This document shows positions 6,319-10,983 of a stretch of 10,983 nt of DNA, piece by piece; position 1 is the stretch's first letter, and each line of letters opens with the position of its first letter. The DNA is taken from the NCBI GenBank assembly GCA_943324165.2, contig CALPKO020000017.1:1-10983 (forward strand). Reading direction: 5' to 3'. The stretch comes from Bdellovibrio sp. ZAP7. GTDB taxonomy: Bacteria; Bacteroidota; Bacteroidia; Flavobacteriales; Flavobacteriaceae. Position numbers and translations under genes: made by a program. Under the pieces are notes generated by a model, which saw only the letters and a list, made by a program, of their open reading frames with translations, ran no database searches and was not told where the DNA came from.

Positions 6319-7212
6319 TTAACGTCCTAATCGCATCATTCCACCGTGACCTCCGCCACCGCCCTGCGATTTATACATTTCTCTCATTTCTTCCATCTTT
6401 TTGGTTACAATATCATCATATTCGGTTTGGGTGACTACTTTGCCGTTTGTTGGTGCTTTGATTTCTTGCCTGTCTTTGTTGTTCATTACCACTTTCGAAC
6501 ATAAAATGGTGGTTTTGCCATTATTGACTTCTAATATCAAACCTGGCAAACCCCAATAGTTTTCAGGACCTTGATTGATTGGGATTTCTGGCGTGTACCA
6601 TGCTGTAATCGTCACTTCTTTTGGCAATTCCATATTGTCCATAAAGTTAGTCGATTTTTCTTTTTCGTCTTTTTTATCTTTATTTTCGTCTTGGTTTTTT
6701 CGTCTAAAATTTCTAAAATCAGACTTGCTAACCGCTTGTTGTGCCGTTGCTTTGTAACAAGTATAATTACCGATTTTTTTAGTTTCCGTTTCCATTTTCC
6801 ATTTTAGTTTCGCCAAGGTGTCTTTTACTAGAAACTCTTTTCCCATCATTTCTTTGTCTACACAAAAAGTTCTTTCTTTTACATTTTTGTACAATTTTCC
6901 GCCGCCACCAGCAAAACTGGCCATCATTCTCATACCGCCACCGCCTTGGGTTCCTGGCGCGTCTAATTTCTCTTGTTCTTCATAAATGGATGCGGTTTTG
7001 TCAAAATAAAGATTAAAAGTTTTTTCAGAAAATTTCTTCATTCTTTCTTCAATCATTTTTTGCATTTCGGGCGTAATTTCTTTGTTATCGCCCATTTTAA
7101 AATCAGCCGTGCTGGTTTTGGATTCATAAACCACTAAACCTTGAAAATCTTGTGCTTGAAGATCTAAAAAAGATACAATCGCTAAAGAAAGTAATATGAT
7201 AAATTTGTTCAT
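6319..7212 (-). CDS. GLPGLI-family envelope protein with glycine/methionine-rich patches
   Basis: The 297-residue product begins MNKFIILLSLAIVSFLDLQAQ, a signal peptide probably cleaved near residue 20, so it is exported to the periplasm or envelope. The family signature GLPGLI is at 221-226 inside NYWGLPGLILEVNNGKTTI, and AWYTPEIPINQGPENY precedes it, as is typical of the family. GLPGLI proteins are Bacteroidota-specific and of unknown function. Unusual here are a GGGGMRMMASFAGGGGK stretch (about 90-106), a charged lysine/aspartate-rich loop (about 170-188) and the extreme C-terminus GGGGGHGGMM. The frame continues upstream to 7272, but those residues lack sense and precede the signal peptide, so I chose the ATG at 7212. 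It is transcribed alone and is divergent from the next gene. Confidence 0.9.
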   Translation of the reverse strand: MNKFIILLSLAIVSFLDLQAQDFQGLVVYESKTSTADFKMGDNKEITPEMQKMIEERMKKFSEKTFNLYFDKTASIYEEQEKLDAPGTQGGGGMRMMASFAGGGGKLYKNVKERTFCVDKEMMGKEFLVKDTLAKLKWKMETETKKIGNYTCYKATAQQAVSKSDFRNFRRKNQDENKDKKDEKEKSTNFMDNMELPKEVTITAWYTPEIPINQGPENYWGLPGLILEVNNGKTTILCSKVVMNNKDRQEIKAPTNGKVVTQTEYDDIVTKKMEEMREMYKSQGGGGGHGGMMRLGR

Positions 7213-7238
7213 TAGAATAATATTTGGTTTTACAAGAA

Positions 7239-7274
7239 CAAATATGAATAATTCATTTTGAATTAAATACAAAA
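7239..7274 (-). promoter_or_regulatory. Weak candidate promoter for the GLPGLI gene
   Basis: Read leftward, TTTTG (7270-7274) is followed after 23 bases by CATATTTG (7239-7246), one mismatch from the TAnnTTTG -7 element. The spacing is at the long end of the accepted 17-23 range. The leader would be about 20 bases. Confidence 0.35.
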
Positions 7275-7337
7275 TTTATGTTAAAAATAATTTTTGGCTT
7301 CCACAAAGAGTAAAAGGAAAGTCGTACATTTACTTTT

Positions 7338-8129
7338 ATGAAATCGGCCATCCTACTTTTATTTTTAATTTCATTCAACACCTCATTTTCTCAAGAAAAG
7401 AAGGTGCTTTTAAATGAGCTTTCAAGTGAAAAAATAGACGCAAACCAAGTGATTGGCGTTGACAAATTTGGATTTTTATACTATACAAATGACAATGTTT
7501 TCACTAAAAGAAAAGCGACAAAAACTTTTGAATATAAAAACTTATCATTAGGTAAAATCGAAAAAATAGACATTCAAAATCCGTTAAAAATTATTTTATT
7601 TTACAAAGATTTCAATACCATAATAACGTTAGACAGTCAATTGAATGAAATTCAGAAAGTAAATTTCGCCAATAATGATAAGCAAATTGTGGCAGAAGCA
7701 ACCGGAATGGCCTCGCAAAATCGGTTTTGGATTTTTAATAATTTGACGCAAAAAATCGGATTATACGATTATCTGAACAACGAATTTGTTGAGATAACGC
7801 AAGCTTTTCAAGGAAATCTCAAACATTATCAAACTACTTTTAATGATTTTCAATGGATTGATGAACAACTAAATTGGTTTGAATGTTCTGTTTTTGGAAA
7901 GATTACGAAATTAGGTAAAGTGCCAGATTTTGATAAAATGCAAATAATAGGTCAAAACTATTTGTTGTTTTTGAAGGAAAACAACTTGTTTTTAAAGGAT
8001 TTGAAAACGCAAGAAACCCAAATAATAAAAAAAGGCGACAAAACAATCGAAAGTTTTTTCTACAACGAAGAAAATTTAGTTATTTTTACCAACCAACAAA
8101 TTACAATCTATAAAATCATTTTACCATAA
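7338..8129 (+). CDS. Exported protein of unknown function, coupled to deoxynucleoside kinase
   Basis: This is a 263-residue protein with a clear signal peptide (MKSAILLLFLISFNTSFS, predicted cleavage before Q19), hence probably periplasmic or outer-membrane associated; there is no lipoprotein cysteine. The mature part is a succession of short hydrophobic beta-like strands separated by polar turns (FGFLYYTNDNVF, PLKIILFYKDFNTIITL, NRFWIFNNLTQKIGLYDY, NYLLFLKENNLFLKDL, ENLVIFTNQQITIYKI), suggesting a beta-propeller-like fold. I do not recognise a family with a known function. Its stop codon overlaps the start of the kinase gene (TAATG at 8127-8131), so the two are translated from one message and probably translationally coupled. 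No convincing TAnnTTTG box was found; TACATTTA (7325-7332) is closest but lies too near the ATG. Confidence 0.8.
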   Translation: MKSAILLLFLISFNTSFSQEKKVLLNELSSEKIDANQVIGVDKFGFLYYTNDNVFTKRKATKTFEYKNLSLGKIEKIDIQNPLKIILFYKDFNTIITLDSQLNEIQKVNFANNDKQIVAEATGMASQNRFWIFNNLTQKIGLYDYLNNEFVEITQAFQGNLKHYQTTFNDFQWIDEQLNWFECSVFGKITKLGKVPDFDKMQIIGQNYLLFLKENNLFLKDLKTQETQIIKKGDKTIESFFYNEENLVIFTNQQITIYKIILP

Positions 8130-8743
8130 TGCACGTAGCAATAGCAGGAAACATTGGCGCAGGAAAAACCACTTTAACGCAACTTTTGGCAAAACATTTC
8201 AAATGGGAGCCGCATTTTGAAGACGTTGTTGACAATCCTTACCTCGACGATTTTTATCATCAAATGGAAAGATGGAGTTTTAATTTACAAATCTATTTTT
8301 TGAACAGTCGTTTTCGCCAGGTTTTACAGATTCGCGAAAGCGGAAAAAAAATCATTCAAGACCGAACGATTTATGAAGATGCACATATTTTTGCACCCAA
8401 TCTTCATGCGATGGGATTGATGACGAACAGGGATTTTCAGAATTATACTTCGCTATTTGAATTGATGGAAAGTTTGGTAAAAGCACCAGATTTGCTGATT
8501 TACCTCCGTAGTTCCATTCCAAATTTGGTGGGGCAAATCCACAAACGTGGTCGCGATTATGAAAATTCGATTTCAATTGAATATTTGAGCCGCTTAAACG
8601 AAAGATACGAAGCTTGGATTCAAACTTACAACAAAGGAAAATTGTTGATTATCGATGTCGACAACATTGATTTTGTGAACAACCCTGAAGATTTAGGTAC
8701 TATTTTAAACCGAATTGACGCAGAAATTAACGGTTTGTTTTAA
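8129..8743 (+). CDS. Deoxynucleoside kinase (deoxyadenosine/deoxyguanosine kinase type)
   Basis: This 204-residue cytoplasmic kinase phosphorylates deoxynucleosides at the 5' position using ATP in nucleotide salvage. Visible motifs of the dNK/dAK/dGK family are the P-loop GNIGAGKTT (7-15, with K13 and T14 contacting phosphate), FEDVVDNPYL (30-39) with the likely catalytic acid E31, the substrate-binding LQ at 53-54 in FNLQIYFL, DRT (78-80) followed by IYEDAHIFA, and the LID-type arginines in HKRGRDYE (138-145, R140 and R142). The length is normal for the bacterial group. Exact substrate preference cannot be read from sequence here; a purine deoxynucleoside is most likely by family. The ATG overlaps the stop of the upstream exported protein by one base. 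A strong terminator follows. Confidence 0.92.
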   Translation: MHVAIAGNIGAGKTTLTQLLAKHFKWEPHFEDVVDNPYLDDFYHQMERWSFNLQIYFLNSRFRQVLQIRESGKKIIQDRTIYEDAHIFAPNLHAMGLMTNRDFQNYTSLFELMESLVKAPDLLIYLRSSIPNLVGQIHKRGRDYENSISIEYLSRLNERYEAWIQTYNKGKLLIIDVDNIDFVNNPEDLGTILNRIDAEINGLF

Positions 8744-8761
8744 TTGCTGCATTTACCCATA

Positions 8762-8797
8762 AAAAAAGCGTTTTGAAATTAATCAAAACGCTTTTTT
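8762..8797. terminator. Bidirectional intrinsic terminator between kinase and cold-shock genes
   Basis: A perfect 15-bp inverted repeat (8762-8776 with 8783-8797) has a 6-base loop AATTAA. The core GCGTTTTGA/TCAAAACGC is flanked by A-run and T-run arms, so both strands end in six or more U. It lies 18 bases after the kinase stop and 35 bases beyond the cold-shock stop. Confidence 0.92.
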
Positions 8798-8832
8798 AAG
8801 TCATTCTAGGTAACAAAAATAATCTATATATT

Positions 8833-9033
8833 TTAGTCTTCAAGAACTGCAACTTGTGCAGCAACTTTACCTTTTCTTCCTTCTTCTTCTTCGTAACTTA
8901 CTCGGTCACCTTCTCTTAACTCTTCAGCTCTGATGCCTGAAGCGTGAACGAAAATGTCTTTTCCTGTTTCTTCGTCTGTAATGAATCCGTAACCTTTAGA
9001 TTCATTGAAAAATTTTACTGTACCTGTGCGCAT
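8833..9033 (-). CDS. Cold-shock domain protein (CspA family)
   Basis: This 66-residue, single OB-fold protein binds single-stranded RNA or DNA and acts as an RNA chaperone. It begins MRTGTVKFFNESKGYGFITDEE. RNP1 is KGYGFI (13-18) and RNP2 is DIFVHA (26-31), both intact, with the usual aromatic position before them occupied by F8-F9 instead of the common W-F. The tail (EEEEGRKGKVAAQVAVLED) is standard and the length is normal. It has its own promoter and a leader of only about 20-25 bases, so the long structured cold-responsive leader of E. coli cspA is missing. Cold induction by that mechanism is therefore unlikely, and the gene may be constitutive. It lies downstream of aspS on the same strand. 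Confidence 0.95.
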   Translation of the reverse strand: MRTGTVKFFNESKGYGFITDEETGKDIFVHASGIRAEELREGDRVSYEEEEGRKGKVAAQVAVLED

Positions 9034-9062
9034 TGTAATTGTAATAAAAATTTATAATGTTG

Positions 9063-9090
9063 CAAATGTAATCTTTAATACAATACAAAA
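9063..9090 (-). promoter_or_regulatory. Promoter of the cold-shock gene
   Basis: Read leftward, the -7 element is a perfect TACATTTG (9063-9070). A TTTTG (9086-9090) lies upstream with a spacer of 15, slightly shorter than the usual range. The expected transcription start is near 9056, giving a short A/T-rich leader to the ATG at 9033. Confidence 0.6.
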
Positions 9091-9149
9091 TTTATTTTGT
9101 TAAAATATTTTTAAAATTTGTTGGTTTACAGATGGTTTGGTATAAAATG

Positions 9150-10910
9150 CTATTTTAAACTCAACTTAATATTCAACTCTTCCAATTGTTTTTCGTCGAT
9201 GATAGCAGGTGCATCAATCATCACATCACGACCTGAATTGTTTTTAGGAAAAGCAATAAAATCCCGGATGGTTTCTTGACCACCAAGAATGGCTACTAAT
9301 CTGTCTAGTCCAAAAGCTAATCCGCCATGAGGTGGTGCACCAAATTGAAAAGCATCCATCAAAAATCCGAATTGGTTTCGGGCATCTTCTTCGGTAAATC
9401 CTAGGTATTTAAACATTAAAGCTTGTGTGGCTTTGTCGTGAATTCTAATTGAACCTCCGCCAATTTCATTTCCATTCAAAACCATATCGTAAGCATTGGC
9501 GCGCACTGCTTTCGGGTTGGTTTCTAACAATGCCATGTCTTCTGGTTTTGGCGAGGTAAACGGATGGTGCATGGCATGGTAACGCCCACTTTCTTCATCA
9601 AATTCTAACAACGGAAAATCTACCACCCAAAGTGGCGCAAATTCAGCTGGATTTCTCAATCCTAATCGTGTTGCCAACTCCATTCTTAAAGCAGAAAGTT
9701 GTGTTCTTGTTTTATCGGCTGGACCAGAAAGAATCAACATTAAGTCACCTGGTTTAGCGTTCATTTTTTCTGCCCAAGTTTTTAAAACTGCTTCGTCAAA
9801 AAATTTATCAACTGATGATTTTAGCGTTCCATCGTCATTGTATCTTACATAAATTAAACCCGATGCTCCAACTTGTGGGCGTTTTATCCAATCTGTTAGC
9901 TCGTCTAATTGTTTTCTGGTGTAATTTGCGCAACCTTCTACATTTATTCCTAGCACTAATTCGGCAGCATCGAAAATCGGAAAACCTTTAGGCTCAAAAT
10001 TTCCCCCGTCGGGGGTTAGGGGGCAAAACTTCATATCAAAACGAATGTCTGGCTTGTCGTTTCCGTAGGTTTTCATGGCATAATCGTAGGTAATTCTCGG
10101 GAATTTTTCTACTTCGATGCCTTTGATTTCCTTCAGTAAATGGCGTGTAAGTCCTTCAAAAACATTCAGGATGTCTTCTTGTTCTACAAATGCCATTTCG
10201 CAATCGATTTGTGTAAATTCTGGTTGGCGATCGGCACGCAAATCTTCATCGCGGAAACACTTTACAATTTGAAAATATTTGTCCATTCCACCCACCATCA
10301 ACAATTGTTTAAAAGTTTGTGGCGACTGTGGCAAAGCATAGAATTGTCCTGGGTTCATGCGGCTCGGCACCACAAAATCTCTTGCACCTTCGGGTGTTGA
10401 TTTGATTAAATAAGGCGTTTCTACTTCGCAAAAATCTAAATCCGATAAATATTTTCGCACTTCCATTGCCACTTTGTGACGAAAAAGCAAGCTGTTTTTT
10501 ACTGGATTTCTACGAATGTCGAGGTAACGGTATTTCATTCTGATGTCTTCGCCGCCATCGGTTTCGTCTTCGATGGTAAACGGAGGCGTAAGCGAAGCAT
10601 TTAGAATCGTCATTTCTGTAACTAATATTTCTATTTCGCCTGTTGGGATATTTGGATTTTTTGATTCTCTTTCGATAACCGTTCCTTTTACTTGAATTAC
10701 AAATTCTCTTCCGAGGGTTTTGGCTAATTCAAAAACGGTTTTGTCGGAACGGCTTTCGTCGAATAGCAATTGTGTAATGCCGTAGCGATCGCGTAAATCT
10801 ACCCAATTCATAAATCCTTTGTCGCGTGATTTTTGAACCCAACCGGCTAGCGTAACTTCTTTATTGATATGCGTGGCGTTAAGTTCGCCACAAGAATGAC
10901 TTCTGTACAT
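9150..10910 (-). CDS. aspS: Aspartyl-tRNA synthetase
   Basis: This 586-residue, class IIb synthetase charges tRNA-Asp with aspartate and is close to the usual bacterial length of about 590. The N-terminal anticodon-binding OB fold (about 1-105) starts [30 protein letters not shown]. The catalytic domain shows KYRYLDIRR (126-134), [13 protein letters not shown] (172-184), motif 2 [18 protein letters not shown] (219-236, with R220), the bacterial GAD insertion domain (about 290-420), [10 protein letters not shown], and motif 3 GLAFGLDRL (with R537). All key residues are present, so the enzyme should be active. One odd segment, about C296-F305 at the edge of the GAD domain, is encoded by a G/C-rich palindromic repeat, listed separately. 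The ATG at 10910 begins the standard N-terminus and has a promoter immediately upstream. I see no clear terminator before the cold-shock gene, so some read-through is possible. Confidence 0.97.
   Translation of the reverse strand: MYRSHSCGELNATHINKEVTLAGWVQKSRDKGFMNWVDLRDRYGITQLLFDESRSDKTVFELAKTLGREFVIQVKGTVIERESKNPNIPTGEIEILVTEMTILNASLTPPFTIEDETDGGEDIRMKYRYLDIRRNPVKNSLLFRHKVAMEVRKYLSDLDFCEVETPYLIKSTPEGARDFVVPSRMNPGQFYALPQSPQTFKQLLMVGGMDKYFQIVKCFRDEDLRADRQPEFTQIDCEMAFVEQEDILNVFEGLTRHLLKEIKGIEVEKFPRITYDYAMKTYGNDKPDIRFDMKFCPLTPDGGNFEPKGFPIFDAAELVLGINVEGCANYTRKQLDELTDWIKRPQVGASGLIYVRYNDDGTLKSSVDKFFDEAVLKTWAEKMNAKPGDLMLILSGPADKTRTQLSALRMELATRLGLRNPAEFAPLWVVDFPLLEFDEESGRYHAMHHPFTSPKPEDMALLETNPKAVRANAYDMVLNGNEIGGGSIRIHDKATQALMFKYLGFTEEDARNQFGFLMDAFQFGAPPHGGLAFGLDRLVAILGGQETIRDFIAFPKNNSGRDVMIDAPAIIDEKQLEELNIKLSLK
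10001..10024 (-). repeat. G/C-rich short palindromic repeat inside aspS, in frame
   Basis: On the coding strand the element reads GCCCCCTAACCCCC followed by GACGGGGGAA. The central CCCCC-GAC-GGGGG forms a hairpin (10003-10007 with 10011-10015), preceded by a second C5 run. It is strikingly G/C-rich in an AT-rich gene. I recall closely similar sequences as short dispersed repeats in Flavobacterium genomes; this is memory, not a search. It encodes the residues around [10 protein letters not shown] (296-305) without disturbing the reading frame. Confidence 0.65.
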
Positions 10911-10926
10911 TTTAAAAATATTTTTG

Positions 10927-10934
10927 CAAAAATA
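10927..10934 (-). promoter_or_regulatory. -7 element of the aspS promoter
   Basis: Read leftward this is TATTTTTG, a perfect TAnnTTTG. The expected start of transcription is around 10920, leaving a leader of about ten bases before the ATG at 10910. No good -33 TTG was found at the right distance; only a T-rich TTTAT-like stretch is there. Confidence 0.5.
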
Positions 10935-10983
10935 GTTTAAATTGTGTGAAAATAAAGTGTTTTTTAGCAGAATAGAAAAGCTG

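Noticed and set aside
6571..6807. Two rightward frames rich in Phe inside the GLPGLI gene
   Set aside because: The phenylalanine-rich, hydrophobic look arises from reading the complement of a lysine/glutamate-rich stretch; they are not genes.
7213..7272. Upstream ATG extension of the GLPGLI protein
   Set aside because: It would put 20 irrelevant residues before a textbook signal peptide that begins at 7212, and it spans the candidate promoter.
9034..9149. Possible terminator between aspS and the cold-shock gene
   Set aside because: AT-rich partial inverted repeats are present (AAATTTT-type), but no stem is stable or G/C-anchored enough to call.
10140..10400. Rightward open frame of 86 codons inside aspS
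   Set aside because: It is antisense to the AspRS catalytic core around motif 2, without supporting features.
1..10983. CRISPR array, tRNA, insertion sequence, phage or toxin-antitoxin and defence genes
   Set aside because: I looked for regularly spaced repeats, cloverleaf-like sequences, transposase motifs and defence-type domains and found none.

Overview
The window is AT-rich chromosomal DNA from a member of the Bacteroidota, most likely a Flavobacterium or close relative (Flavobacteriaceae). Evidence: a secreted metalloprotease ending in a type IX secretion (T9SS) sorting domain, a GLPGLI-family protein, promoter -7 boxes of the Bacteroidota form TAnnTTTG, A/T-rich leaders without Shine-Dalgarno sequences, and protein sequences of flavobacterial character throughout. 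I see no insertion sequence, phage, CRISPR array, tRNA or rRNA. This is mainly a core or housekeeping segment, and I do not see a convincing new multi-gene system.

Layout, left to right. (1) 1-1797, rightward: the 3' part of a secreted M43 (pappalysin-like) metalloprotease whose start lies upstream of the window. (2) 1880-2790, leftward: a short single-stranded DNA-binding protein, then a small HRDC-domain protein, with an intrinsic terminator between them. A perfect hairpin separates this pair from the protease. (3) 2977-6233, rightward: a DinB/YfiT(BstA)-like metalloprotein, a small zinc-ribbon protein, and a large membrane-anchored M28 metallopeptidase. The promoter region facing the ssb gene carries three tandem 10-bp repeats. 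(4) 6319-7212, leftward: a GLPGLI-family envelope protein with glycine/methionine-rich patches. (5) 7338-8743, rightward: an unrecognised exported protein overlapping by one base (TAATG) a deoxynucleoside kinase of purine salvage. (6) 8833-10910, leftward: a cold-shock protein and aspartyl-tRNA synthetase (aspS), each with its own TAnnTTTG promoter.

Four strong stem-loop terminators (1818-1859, 2389-2441, 6257-6290, 8762-8797) delimit the units. Three of them sit between convergent genes and look bidirectional. Transcription direction flips five times in 11 kb, so most units are short and independent.

The most notable observation is a 24-bp G/C-rich palindromic sequence at 10001-10024. It sits in frame inside aspS and resembles a short repeat I recall being dispersed in flavobacterial genomes. 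It encodes an atypical segment (about C296-F305) at the start of the AspRS insertion domain. Next in interest are the helical-turn-spaced repeats in the ssb/DinB divergent promoter and the pairing of a tail-less SSB with a stand-alone HRDC domain.
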